Source of the DNA: Bog-159 sp049511415
GTDB lineage: Bacteria > Acidobacteriota > Terriglobia > Bryobacterales > Bryobacteraceae
Assembly: GCA_049511415.1 (NCBI GenBank)
Contig: JBEKYC010000051.1
Coordinates: forward strand, 1 to 52,004
Direction of reading: 5' to 3'
DNA: 52,004 nt
In this document: in pieces, positions 8,266 through 17,000 of the stretch
How positions within the stretch are numbered: the stretch's first letter is position 1
Layout: each line of letters opens with the position of its first letter
The notes under the pieces: model-generated
Database searches by the model: none
What the model was told of the DNA's origin: nothing
Seen by the model: the letters and a program-made list of their open reading frames with translations, nothing else
Made by a program: the position numbers and the translations under genes

Positions 8266-10203
8266 ATGTCGCGCCCGCAGCACCTTGGATTTTGGCTGAT
8301 AACGAGCCTGCTAAACCTCGTTCTGGCCGGCCCCCTGCCCCTGATCGCACAGCAGCCGACCGAGCAGCAGTTCATCGCTTCGGTAAACACGGCGATTGGC
8401 AATCTGGTCGCCACGCTGGGCACGCCCACGCATCCGATCGTCTTCGGCGGGCAGGTGGTGGCCGCCTATGGCACGCGCCTATACAACGAAGACCTGAGTG
8501 TCATCCTCGACTATATCGACGGGCTGAAAGCCGCCGGGGTGCAGCGCATCGAGTTCAATCCGGGGGTCTACACGCTGACCAACGCGAGTAATGTCGCCAA
8601 GTACGACGCCATTGTCTGGCATATAAGGGAACTGGGCCTCGATTTGGCGATCAACCCGGAGTACGAAACCGGCGAGCCCGCCGTTTCGAGTTTTGCGCAG
8701 TTCCAAACCCAGGCCCTGGCTACGTATCAGGAACTCGCCAGCCGCTACCAGCCCGATAACTTCGTGATCGTACACGAGCCCGATACCATGGCCGGACGCA
8801 TGGGGATTACCACCGGCATCACGGATTGGCACAACTTTATCCTGGCTGCCGCGCCGGTGATCAAGGCGGCTTCGCCGCACACCCGCGTGGGCGCGGGCTG
8901 CGTGTATAACACCGTGTTGAGCGACTACAATCACGAGAACAGTTACTTCGCGGACTTCGTTACGATACCGGCGCTGGACTTCATGACCATGGACATCTAC
9001 AGCACGGATTTCTCGCAATTCTCCCAATGGGCCCAGTTGGCGCAGCAGAACGGAAAAGGGGTGTACATCGAGGAAGTCTGGGCGCCGCATGACGTGCCGG
9101 TCCCGCTGCCCGCCAATACTGGCGAGTCGCTGGACGAGCTTTCCATTGTCGGCCCCGCGAATGCGGACTTCATGGCCATGGACATTAACTGGCTGCACGG
9201 TATGGCGCTGTTTGCTTCGGCCAACAACATGGAGGCCATGACGCCATTTACGACCGAGACCTTTTTCCTCTACGGTCCGGCGGGATCCGACAAGCCCGAC
9301 GAAACCAGCTATTGGGATGCGGATGAAACCGCTATTCAGCAAGGGTTGCTGACGGCCACCGCGCAAGGCTATCTGGCCGACAGCCAGCAGATGGGCATCC
9401 GGCGGGCCGTCACGGTTTCCGCCGCCAGTTATGCAACCCTGCCGACCGTGTTCGACCCAACCTGCGGGACGGGATCGAATCCTTGCAACGCTCTCAGCGT
9501 AGTAGCGCCCGATTCGCTGGCCAGCGCGTTCGGCGCGGATCTGGGGACGAGTTACGTGTTCGATGGTAGTTTCCCAGTCAGCCTGGGTGGCACAACCATG
9601 ACCCTGGTCGATAGCAGTAACACCTCCTACCCGGTGCAGATGTACTTTGTGGCGCCGGGGCAGGTGAATTATTACGTGCCGGATCAGGCGCAGCTCGGCC
9701 CGGCCAGCATCACGATAACCAGCGGAGACGGCACGGTGACCACCGGAACGGTCATGGTGGCGCCGGTGATGCCCGGACTGTTCACGGCCAATACCAGCGG
9801 CACGGGTCCGGTATCGGCAATCGCCATATGCGCGGGTGTCTGCGCGGGGTGGCCCAACCAACAAGCGGATGGGCAAGCCTATCAGGATACGTTCACTTGC
9901 AGTGCCGCCAGTTGTGCGCCCGTACCCCTGACGATGGCGCCGGGTGACACGGTGGTGCTGGAACTGTTTGGAACCGGCATCCGGCATCTCGCGTCGGCCT
10001 CCGCGCTAACGGTCGAAATCAATGGGCAGAATGTGCCTTACCAATATGCCGGCGCGCAAGGCGATACCGGGCTCGACCAGATCAACGTGCAACTGCCGCC
10101 AAGCCTGGCGGGCATTGGCCAGGTGAACCTGGTGCTAATCGTGCAGGATACCGTCGACAACGTCACGCTTTCATCCAACACCGTTACGCTGAACATCCAG
10201 TAA
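8266..10203 (+). CDS. Secreted glycosidase-like protein (clan GH-A-like barrel) with TIGR03437 C-terminal domain
   Basis: A signal peptide occupies about residues 1-29 (ending LPLIAQQ). A TIM-barrel-like region follows, with VIVHEPD near residue 170 and VYIEEVW near residue 268, placed like the acid/base and nucleophile glutamates of clan GH-A glycosidases. From about residue 380 (VSAASYATL) to the end (645) lies the TIGR03437 domain, with FVAPGQVNYYVPD and ELFGTGIRH. That domain is common on Solibacter secreted proteins and its role is not known to me. GGAGG at 8246-8250 lies rather far (15 nt) from the ATG. The GH3 gene follows after 44 nt, so joint expression and use on the same polysaccharide are plausible. 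The exact GH family and substrate are not determined. Confidence 0.75.
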   Translation: MSRPQHLGFWLITSLLNLVLAGPLPLIAQQPTEQQFIASVNTAIGNLVATLGTPTHPIVFGGQVVAAYGTRLYNEDLSVILDYIDGLKAAGVQRIEFNPGVYTLTNASNVAKYDAIVWHIRELGLDLAINPEYETGEPAVSSFAQFQTQALATYQELASRYQPDNFVIVHEPDTMAGRMGITTGITDWHNFILAAAPVIKAASPHTRVGAGCVYNTVLSDYNHENSYFADFVTIPALDFMTMDIYSTDFSQFSQWAQLAQQNGKGVYIEEVWAPHDVPVPLPANTGESLDELSIVGPANADFMAMDINWLHGMALFASANNMEAMTPFTTETFFLYGPAGSDKPDETSYWDADETAIQQGLLTATAQGYLADSQQMGIRRAVTVSAASYATLPTVFDPTCGTGSNPCNALSVVAPDSLASAFGADLGTSYVFDGSFPVSLGGTTMTLVDSSNTSYPVQMYFVAPGQVNYYVPDQAQLGPASITITSGDGTVTTGTVMVAPVMPGLFTANTSGTGPVSAIAICAGVCAGWPNQQADGQAYQDTFTCSAASCAPVPLTMAPGDTVVLELFGTGIRHLASASALTVEINGQNVPYQYAGAQGDTGLDQINVQLPPSLAGIGQVNLVLIVQDTVDNVTLSSNTVTLNIQ

Positions 10204-10247
10204 CTTCCGCGCCGCCGGATCTGGCGACAGGCGCTACAGTATCCGGT

Positions 10248-12371
10248 ATGCGAGCACTGGTTCTGTTTTTGATGATTTGCGGCGCGGCTTTTGCCCAGGG
10301 CCCCTACCCGTATCCTTTCCAGAATCCCGACCTGTCCGTGGAACAGCGCGTGGACAATATCATCTCGCTGATGACGTTGGACGAGAAGATTTCCTGCCTG
10401 GGCACCAATCCCAGTGTGCCGCGGCTGGGCATCAAAGGCACCGGCCATGTGGAAGGCCTCCACGGACTGGCGCTGGGTGGTCCGGGCGGATGGGGCCGGC
10501 CGACGCCCATACCCACCACGCAGTTTTCGCAGGCAATCGGCATGGGGCAGACTTGGGACCCGGACCTGATTCGCAAGGCCGGCGGCGTGGAAGGCACGGA
10601 GACCCGCTACATCTACCAGAGCAAGCATCGCGGCGGCCTGGTGGTGCGCGCGCCGAATGCCGACTTGGGCCGCGATCCGCGCTGGGGCCGCACGGAGGAG
10701 TGCTACGGCGAGGATCCGTTCTTCAACGGCGCCATGGTGACCGCGATGGTGAAGGGCTTGCAAGGGGACGATCCAAAGTACTGGCTGACGGCTTCGCTGA
10801 TGAAGCATTTCCTGGCCAACAGCAACGAGAACGGTCGCGGCGGATCGTCCTCCGATTTCGACGAGCGCCTGCTGCGCGAATACTATTCCGTGCCGTTCCG
10901 CATGGGCGTGCTGGAGGGCGGGTCGCGCGCCTATATGGCGGCGTACAATGCCTGGAATCACATCCCCATGACGGTGAATCCGATACTGCGCTCCATCACC
11001 GTGCACGAATGGGGCGTGGACGGCATCATCTGCACGGACGCCGGATCCCTGCGCAACATGATCAACCTGCACAAGTATTATCCGACGTTGAGCCAGGGCG
11101 CGGCCGGCGCGGTAAAGGCGGGCATCAACCAGTTTCTGGATCGTTTTCGCCAGCCGGTGGAGGACGCACTCAAGGAGAAGCTGCTTACCGAGGCGGATAT
11201 CGATGATGTGGTCAAGGGCGAATTCCGTGTAATGATCCGGCTGGGGCTGCTCGATCCTCCGGAGCGCGTGTCGTACTCGAAACTCGTGGGAGAAGAAGAC
11301 GCCTGGAAAACGCCGGGGCATAAAGAAGTGGCGAAGCAGGTGGCGCTGGAGTCCATCGTGCTGCTGAAGAATTCCGGCGGACTGCTGCCGCTGGATAAGT
11401 CGAAGCTGAAGTCCATCGCCGTGATCGGCCCGCGCGCGGACCAGGTGCTGCTCGATTGGTACAGCGGCACTCCGCCTTACACCATCACGCCGCTGGCCGG
11501 CATCAAGGCGAAACTCGGCGACACCGTGACGGTGAACTATGCGCCCAACAACGATAATGACGCGGCCGTGAAAGCTGCCAGAGAATCCGACGTGGCGCTG
11601 GTGTTTGTGGGGAACCATCCGACCTGCGACGCCGGATGGGAGAAATGTCCCACGCTAAGCGACGGCAAAGAGGCGGTCGACCGGCGCGCCATCGATCTGG
11701 AGATGGAAGATCTGGTGAAGGAGGTCTACGCCGCCAATTCCAAGACCGTAATGGTGCTGGTGGCCAGCTTCCCGTTTGCCATCAACTGGAGCCAGGAGAA
11801 TTTGCCGGCCATCCTGCAAATGACTCACAACGGGCAGGAAATGGGCACAGCCATCGCCGACGCGCTGTTCGGCGATTACAATCCGGGCGGGCGGCTGGTG
11901 CAGACGTGGGCCAAGTCGTTGGACCAGATTCCGCCCATGATGGATTACGACATTCGCCACGGACGCACCTATATGTACGTCAAGGGCGATCCGCTTTATC
12001 CATTCGGCTATGGGCTGAGTTACACGAACTTCAAGTATTCGAAGCTCAAGGTGACTCCGGGATTCACGGTCAGCGTGGATGTGAAGAACACCGGTGAACG
12101 CCAGGGGGATGAAGTGGTCGAACTATATGTGAAGCATCTGAAGTCCGCCGTGGAGCGGCCGGCCAAGGAATTGCGCGGCTTCCGCAGGGTCTCGCTGGCG
12201 CCAGGCGAAGTGACGACGGTGCAAATCCCGCTGCCGGAAAAATCCCTGGCTTACTGGGATGCCGATGGGAAGCGTTGGGCTGTGGAGAAGGATGAGGTGG
12301 AACTGATGGTGGGCAGTTCGTCGGCGGATGTGAAACTGAGTAAGACGGTCCGGGTAGCGGGCAGTAAGTGA
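10248..12371 (+). CDS. Secreted glycoside hydrolase family 3 (beta-glucosidase/beta-xylosidase type)
   Basis: Exported GH3 enzyme that removes terminal beta-linked sugars. A short signal peptide ends AAFAQ. The N-terminal barrel has RAPNADLGRDPRWGRTEE around residues 132-150, KHFLANS, and the nucleophile aspartate in ICTDAGSLRNM around residue 264. The alpha/beta sandwich follows (SIVLLKNSGGLLPL, AVIGPRAD). The chain ends with a fibronectin type III-like domain (VDVKNTGERQGDEVVELYV). Length (707) suits the three-domain form. Substrate cannot be told from sequence; xylan or glucan side-chain release is typical of such enzymes. It sits just downstream of the GH-A-like gene. Confidence 0.92.
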   Translation: MRALVLFLMICGAAFAQGPYPYPFQNPDLSVEQRVDNIISLMTLDEKISCLGTNPSVPRLGIKGTGHVEGLHGLALGGPGGWGRPTPIPTTQFSQAIGMGQTWDPDLIRKAGGVEGTETRYIYQSKHRGGLVVRAPNADLGRDPRWGRTEECYGEDPFFNGAMVTAMVKGLQGDDPKYWLTASLMKHFLANSNENGRGGSSSDFDERLLREYYSVPFRMGVLEGGSRAYMAAYNAWNHIPMTVNPILRSITVHEWGVDGIICTDAGSLRNMINLHKYYPTLSQGAAGAVKAGINQFLDRFRQPVEDALKEKLLTEADIDDVVKGEFRVMIRLGLLDPPERVSYSKLVGEEDAWKTPGHKEVAKQVALESIVLLKNSGGLLPLDKSKLKSIAVIGPRADQVLLDWYSGTPPYTITPLAGIKAKLGDTVTVNYAPNNDNDAAVKAARESDVALVFVGNHPTCDAGWEKCPTLSDGKEAVDRRAIDLEMEDLVKEVYAANSKTVMVLVASFPFAINWSQENLPAILQMTHNGQEMGTAIADALFGDYNPGGRLVQTWAKSLDQIPPMMDYDIRHGRTYMYVKGDPLYPFGYGLSYTNFKYSKLKVTPGFTVSVDVKNTGERQGDEVVELYVKHLKSAVERPAKELRGFRRVSLAPGEVTTVQIPLPEKSLAYWDADGKRWAVEKDEVELMVGSSSADVKLSKTVRVAGSK

Positions 12372-12663
12372 TCCTCTAAACGCTCCAAAAGCGGTGGCGA
12401 TCGGCGAATTTCGGGCATTCCCCGCGTACGCACGCGCGCGCCCTAAGGCATTCTCCCTATCGTGTGTGTATTTTGCGCCACCAAAACCAGCCTTTTCCTC
12501 ATATGAAATCAGCCGACTGCTTAGATCTTTGCTAGTATGGCTCTAATGCTGGATAACCGCGGGACAATTGCGCAGCGAAGTCCCGTTTTGAAAAGGTACT
12601 TCGCGGTGAGAGTTTGGGCGGTGTGCTGGGAAACAGCCGGGATTTTGCCGGCAGGAGGCATGT
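12372..12663. other. Intergenic region upstream of the Crp/Fnr regulator
   Basis: No gene is supported here. It is richer in A and T around 12450-12560 than the flanking genes, as expected for a promoter region. TAGTAT at about 12533-12538 is a possible -10, but there is no good -35. The right edge holds the AGGAGG ribosome site (12653-12658) of the next gene. Open frames on the minus strand here mostly overlap the regulator gene and are its shadows. Confidence 0.5.
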
Positions 12664-13320
12664 TTGGTAGGTCCAAAGCGGACGCTGGATTTTGATATCG
12701 AAGGGTTTCTCGAAAGCGCCGGGGATAATAGGACTGTCCTCCGCTGCCGCAAGAAGAAAGTGCTTTTCTCGCAGGGCGATCCGGCGGACGCCATTTTTTA
12801 TGTCCAGAAGGGCCGCGTCAAGCTCACCGTCATCTCTAAACACGGCAAAGAAGCAATCATTGGAATCTTGGGAGCCGGCGACTTTTTCGGCGAGGGGTGC
12901 CTGGCGGGACAAGCCGTGCGCATGTCAACCGCCGCGGCTTTGGCCGAGTGCTCGATTCTGCGGCTGGAGAGGGCCGATATAGTCCGTTTACTGCATGACG
13001 AACGGTCCTTTGCCGAGGTATTTCTTAGGTATTTGCTGACGCGCAATGTCCGCATTGAAGAGGATCTGATAGACCAGCTCTTCAACTCCAGTGAGAAGCG
13101 GCTGGCGCGGGTGCTTCTCCTTCTGGCCAATTTCGGGAAGGAGGCAAAGCCCGAACCGGTAGTTTCGAAGGTCAGCCAGGAGACCCTGGCGGCCATGATC
13201 GGCACGACGCGGTCAAGAGTAAACTTCTTCATGAATAGATTCCGTAAGTTGGGCTTCATTGAATATAATGGGGTTCTAAAAGTTAACAGTTCGCTCCTGA
13301 CGGTCGTTTTACACGATTAA
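12664..13320 (+). CDS. Crp/Fnr family transcriptional regulator
   Basis: DNA-binding regulator with an N-terminal cyclic-nucleotide-binding-like domain (about residues 20-135; FSQGDPADAIFYVQKGRVKL and FFGEGCLAG) and a C-terminal winged helix (about 145-218; VSQETLAAMIGTTRSRVNFF as the recognition region). Cysteines typical of an Fnr iron-sulfur cluster are absent, so it is more Crp-like; the ligand is unknown. The start is TTG, chosen because a perfect AGGAGG lies 5 nt upstream; the nearby ATG at 12660 is in another frame and ends quickly. The next gene, a DUF3494 secreted protein, follows by about 160 nt and may be a target, but nothing in the sequence proves it. Confidence 0.88.
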   Translation: MVGPKRTLDFDIEGFLESAGDNRTVLRCRKKKVLFSQGDPADAIFYVQKGRVKLTVISKHGKEAIIGILGAGDFFGEGCLAGQAVRMSTAAALAECSILRLERADIVRLLHDERSFAEVFLRYLLTRNVRIEEDLIDQLFNSSEKRLARVLLLLANFGKEAKPEPVVSKVSQETLAAMIGTTRSRVNFFMNRFRKLGFIEYNGVLKVNSSLLTVVLHD

Positions 13321-13478
13321 TCATTCTGTTTTATGTGTTAACCCGCACCGCCGTCGCCTTGTCCGTTCCAAGAAACCACAAAACCTGCGCATATTTGAAC
13401 AGTTTAATGCCACTTATTGGCTTTATTATTTGATTTATTGGTGCTTGAATTATCCATTTCAGGACCGGAGGACAAGCT

Positions 13479-14558
13479 ATGAAGAACTTTATGTTTCTAA
13501 CGTTGACTGCTTTAATATCGGGAGCGCCTGCCTTTGCGGGTTTTCTTGGCACGGCGGAGACCTTTGCCGTGCTGGGCGCTTCGACGGTGACCAACACCGG
13601 CGCGACTCAGATCAGGGGAAATCTGGGTGTCAGCCCCGGCACCGCTATCGTCGGCTTCCCTCCGGGAATCATGGAGGTCGGTGTAATGCACTCGGCCGAT
13701 GCGGTGGCGGCGCAGGCTCAGGCCGACCTCACGACCGCATACAACAAGGCCGCGGCGATGCCATGCACATTCAACATGACGGGACAGGATCTGGGGGGTC
13801 TTACGCTTTCCCCTGGCGTCTATTGTTTTGACTCGTCCGCGCAATTGACGGGCGCCCTGGTTCTCGACTTCGGGGGCATATCTAAAGCGAGCTTCGTCTT
13901 CCAGATCGGGAGCACGCTCACGACCGCAAGCAGCTCGACGGTTTCGCTGGAAAACTGCGTGCAGAATTGCGAGATAATCTGGCAGGTCGGCAGTTCTGCC
14001 ACTCTTGGAACATACAGCACGTTCAGCGGCGATATTCTGGCAAATGCCAGCATCACGATTACCACGGGCGTGGACATATGCGGCAGGGCGCTGGCGGAAA
14101 CCGGCGCGGTGACCATGGATACCGATAAAGTCTTTTTTATGGGCACCCTAACTCCTCCGGCGGCGACCATGGTGACAGGTCATGGGCAGATCGCAGTGCC
14201 TGAGCCAGACTCCGCCGACCCGCGTGCCACCGGCGCAGGCAGAGCGACATTCGCCTTTATCGCCGCTCCAGCCGGGCAAGGCACTTTCTTCAACTATCTC
14301 AATTCCGTCACGGGCGTTCGTGTTTATGGACTGATCGACAAGGTCGAAATAATCGCGATGCGGCGAGACGGGTCGGCGAAGACGGTCCGGCTCTCAGGCG
14401 CCTGCCACGCCAGTTTGCCGCAATGCTCCTTTTCCGCAACGGTCGAGAGATCCGAGGATCCCGGCGGAACCGACCAGTTCGGTGTCACGATCGCGGGTCG
14501 CGTGGCGGAAGAAAGGTCGCCGCGCCTCACGAGCAGCGGGCAGATACAGCTTCATTAG
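13479..14558 (+). CDS. Secreted DUF3494 (ice-binding-like) protein with C-terminal post-COAP-1-like domain
   Basis: A signal peptide (ending PAFAG) is followed by a DUF3494 beta-solenoid: LGTAETFAVLGASTVTNTG, then RGNLGVSPGTAIVGFPPG, and further GDILANASITI repeats to about residue 220. The remaining 135 residues (from about GQIAVPEPDSADPR through GRATFAFIA to SGQIQLH) resemble the post-COAP-1 type domain seen after several surface-protein modules. DUF3494 contains the bacterial ice-binding proteins, but many members in soil bacteria are probably adhesins. GGAGG about 8 nt before the ATG is a good ribosome site. The upstream spacer is AT-rich. Function here, ice binding or attachment, is undecided. 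Confidence 0.82.
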   Translation: MKNFMFLTLTALISGAPAFAGFLGTAETFAVLGASTVTNTGATQIRGNLGVSPGTAIVGFPPGIMEVGVMHSADAVAAQAQADLTTAYNKAAAMPCTFNMTGQDLGGLTLSPGVYCFDSSAQLTGALVLDFGGISKASFVFQIGSTLTTASSSTVSLENCVQNCEIIWQVGSSATLGTYSTFSGDILANASITITTGVDICGRALAETGAVTMDTDKVFFMGTLTPPAATMVTGHGQIAVPEPDSADPRATGAGRATFAFIAAPAGQGTFFNYLNSVTGVRVYGLIDKVEIIAMRRDGSAKTVRLSGACHASLPQCSFSATVERSEDPGGTDQFGVTIAGRVAEERSPRLTSSGQIQLH

Positions 14559-15060
14559 CAGATCCTTTCCGGGAAGCGGGCAGCGCTGGGAACCTGGCCT
14601 GGTAAGCCTTTGGTTTGCCGGGGGATGCGATATCGAAAATGGGGTGGATGCTTCAGACGACGCCAGTTGGTCTCTTCTCGGTTTTCGAGCAGCTAATTCG
14701 CATCGCCTCGCTCGTCAACCAAGGCGGCCAGGATGATCCCGGCGAAGGGTCTGCCGATCGCAGGCCCCGGCTCTTGTTGCGGACCGCGCATCACGCCGTA
14801 TTCGAGCGATGGCTGTATCTTAAATTCCGGGACAAAATAGCAGATCTGGACGCTTGTGCGGCGGACCAGGGCGGATCTTCACTAGAAATTGTTCGTTACT
14901 GGATTCAGCCGCGCCGTCAGCAAAGGCTGATCCCGCCGGGAGCACTGCGGTCTCAACGAGACCTGTTCGATTTGGAATTCGAAATTCTGCTGCCGATCGT
15001 GGCCGCGAACTCGGATACGGAGTCAAGCTCTTTCATAAGAGAGGTGGCATAGTGAGTGAC
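14559..15060. other. About 500 bp without a confident gene; possible gene relic
   Basis: No known domain is seen on either strand. On the minus strand an open stretch at 14693-14878 reads protein-like (ICYFVPEFKIQPSLEYGVM, later FAGIILAALVDE) and ends at a TAG, but it begins after a stop with no start codon. An adjacent minus frame (14820-15026) may be its shifted upstream part. This could be a decayed gene. The overlapping plus-strand frame 14615-15052 has no recognisable feature either. Confidence 0.4.
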
Positions 15061-15513
15061 TTACACTGCCGCCAGAACCTGCTCGGCATGCCCCTCGGGC
15101 TTGACCTTTGAAAATATCTTCGCGATCTTGCCCTGCTCGTCGATGATGAACGTCGTGCGCTCGATGCCCATCACCTTCTTGCCGTACATGTTCTTCTCTT
15201 TCCACACGCCGTAATCCTGCACGGCCTGGTGGTCGACGTCGCACAGCAGCGTAAACGGCAGGTGCTGCTTTTCCTTGAAGCCGGTCTGGGCCTTGGGCGT
15301 ATCTTTCGAAATGCCCAGCACCACCACACCCTTCTTTTCGAACTTCTTATAAGTGTCGCGAAACTCGCAGGCTTCCACCGTGCAGCCCGGGGTGCTGGCT
15401 TTGGGGTAGAAGAACAGCACCACCTTCGTGCCGCGCAGGGCTTTTAAATCGAACGGTTCACCGGCATCGGTTTCCAGCTTGATATCGGGAGCTTTGTCGC
15501 CTTCTTTGATCAT
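15061..15513 (-). CDS. bcp: Thioredoxin-dependent peroxiredoxin, Bcp/PrxQ type
   Basis: Cytoplasmic thiol peroxidase reducing hydrogen peroxide and organic hydroperoxides with thioredoxin. The 150-residue protein has the peroxidatic cysteine C44 in STPGCTVEAC and the resolving C49 five residues later, the spacing of PrxQ enzymes. FFYPKASTPGCT and the thioredoxin-fold end (RTTFIIDEQGKI) are typical. Its ATG overlaps the stop of the preceding gatB gene (ATGA at 15510-15513), so translation is probably coupled. No frameshift or missing residue is seen. Confidence 0.95.
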   Translation of the reverse strand: MIKEGDKAPDIKLETDAGEPFDLKALRGTKVVLFFYPKASTPGCTVEACEFRDTYKKFEKKGVVVLGISKDTPKAQTGFKEKQHLPFTLLCDVDHQAVQDYGVWKEKNMYGKKVMGIERTTFIIDEQGKIAKIFSKVKPEGHAEQVLAAV

Positions 15514-16991
15514 GAGTTTAGTCTCTTCCGCAACCTGTCATTCACGGCTCCGGGATTGGCCTGCCCGCGAGAGGCTTTCATCACCTGCCCTACCAGGAAT
15601 CCGAGCACCGTGGTCTTGCCGCTTTTGTATTGCTCCACTTGCTTGGGGTTTTGCTCCAGCACCGCGTCGATCAGTTTCTCGATCGCGCCCGTGTCGCTGA
15701 TCTGCTTCAGCCCTTCGCGTTCGATGATCGCCGGCGCGGCCTCGCTGCCCGAAAACATCTTGGCGAAGACTTCCTTGCCAATCTTGCCGGAGATTGCGCC
15801 CTCTCGGATCAGCGCCACCAATTCGCCCAGTTGCTCGGCCGTGACAGGCGACTCCGCGATTTCCTTTCCCTCTGCATGGAGCGCACCCATCAGGTCGCCC
15901 ATCACCCAGTTGGCGGCCATCTTCGCATCGCCCGAGCGCGCGGCCGCCTGCTCGAAATACTCGGCGATGGCGCGGCTGGCGGTCAGCACGTTGGCATCGT
16001 ACTCGCTTAAGCCGTAGCTAGCCTTGAAACGCGTCCGCTTGCGCGCGGGCAGTTCGGGCATCGCGCCGCGGATCTCCTCCAGCATGGCTTCTGAGATGCG
16101 CAGGGGCGCCAGATCCGGCTCCGGAAAATAGCGGTAATCGTGGGCGTGTTCCTTGCTGCGCATTGCCGCAGTCTCGCCGGTGCCGGGATTGAACAGGCGG
16201 GTCTCCTGCTGGATCGTGCCGCCGCTTTCCAGGATGCCGACCTGACGCGCGATCTCGTGGTCCAATGCCAGTTTCAGAAAACGGAACGAATTCAGGTTCT
16301 TCACTTCGGCCTTGGTGCCGAAACGCTCCGCCCCTTTCCGCCGCACGGAGACGTTGGCATCGCAGCGCAGGTGGCCTTTCTCCATATCGCAGGTGGAGAC
16401 GTTCAGGAATTCCATGGTCTGCTTCAGTTCGGTCAGGAAATCGTAGGCTTCCTGGGAACCGCGCATGTCCGGCTCGGTGACGATTTCGATCAGAGGCGTT
16501 CCGGAGCGGTTCAGATCCACATAGCTATAGCGGTCGGAGTCGCGGAAGCCGTCGTGGATACTCTTGCCAGCATCGTCTTCCATGTGCACGCGCGTAATGC
16601 CAATCCGCTTGGGCGCGCCCTCGACGGCGACATCCAGCCAGCCGTGCTCGGCCAGCGGCTCCTCGTATTGCGAGATCTGGTAGCCCTTGGGCAGGTCCGG
16701 ATAGAAGTAGTTCTTGCGCGCGAATCGCGAAACTGGGCGCACCTGGCAATTGAGCGCCAGGGCCGCCTTGATGGCTAGGTGCACTGCCGCGGCGTTCAAG
16801 ACCGGCAGCGCGCCAGGCAGGCCCAGACACACCGGACATACGTTGCTGTTCGGCTGCGCGCCGAAGCTGGTGGGGCAGCCGCAGAAGATTTTGGTCGCGG
16901 TGGAAAGCTGGACATGCACTTCCAGACCGATGACCGGCTCGTATTGAGCGATAGCATCCGGTCCCGCCAGGTCCGCAATCAGCGATGACAT
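15510..16991 (-). CDS. gatB: Aspartyl/glutamyl-tRNA amidotransferase subunit B
   Basis: GatB is the kinase/transfer subunit of GatCAB, which converts Glu-tRNA(Gln) and Asp-tRNA(Asn) to the amidated forms. The N-terminus has YEPVIGLEVHVQL and the paired cysteine motif CGCP with CPVCLGLPG (zinc site). NLNSFRFLKLALDHEIARQ, DYRYFPEPDL and the C-terminal YqeY-like domain (from about residue 330; NWVMGDL, GKIGKEVFAKM, GFLVGQVMKAS) follow. At 493 residues it is slightly longer than usual. gatA and gatC are not adjacent, which is common in this group. bcp overlaps its stop by 4 nt. Confidence 0.97.
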   Translation of the reverse strand: MSSLIADLAGPDAIAQYEPVIGLEVHVQLSTATKIFCGCPTSFGAQPNSNVCPVCLGLPGALPVLNAAAVHLAIKAALALNCQVRPVSRFARKNYFYPDLPKGYQISQYEEPLAEHGWLDVAVEGAPKRIGITRVHMEDDAGKSIHDGFRDSDRYSYVDLNRSGTPLIEIVTEPDMRGSQEAYDFLTELKQTMEFLNVSTCDMEKGHLRCDANVSVRRKGAERFGTKAEVKNLNSFRFLKLALDHEIARQVGILESGGTIQQETRLFNPGTGETAAMRSKEHAHDYRYFPEPDLAPLRISEAMLEEIRGAMPELPARKRTRFKASYGLSEYDANVLTASRAIAEYFEQAAARSGDAKMAANWVMGDLMGALHAEGKEIAESPVTAEQLGELVALIREGAISGKIGKEVFAKMFSGSEAAPAIIEREGLKQISDTGAIEKLIDAVLEQNPKQVEQYKSGKTTVLGFLVGQVMKASRGQANPGAVNDRLRKRLNS

Positions 16992-17000
16992 GAACCTTTA

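Noticed and set aside
8479..9987. 502-codon minus-strand open frame opposite the first GH-A-like gene
   Set aside because: No recognisable domain and typical shadow composition; the plus strand has signal peptide, barrel and TIGR03437 motifs.
10038..11618. 526-codon open frame on the minus strand opposite the GH3 gene
   Set aside because: It is histidine- and arginine-rich, has no motif, and lies exactly opposite a clear GH3 enzyme; it is a shadow of GC-rich codon use.
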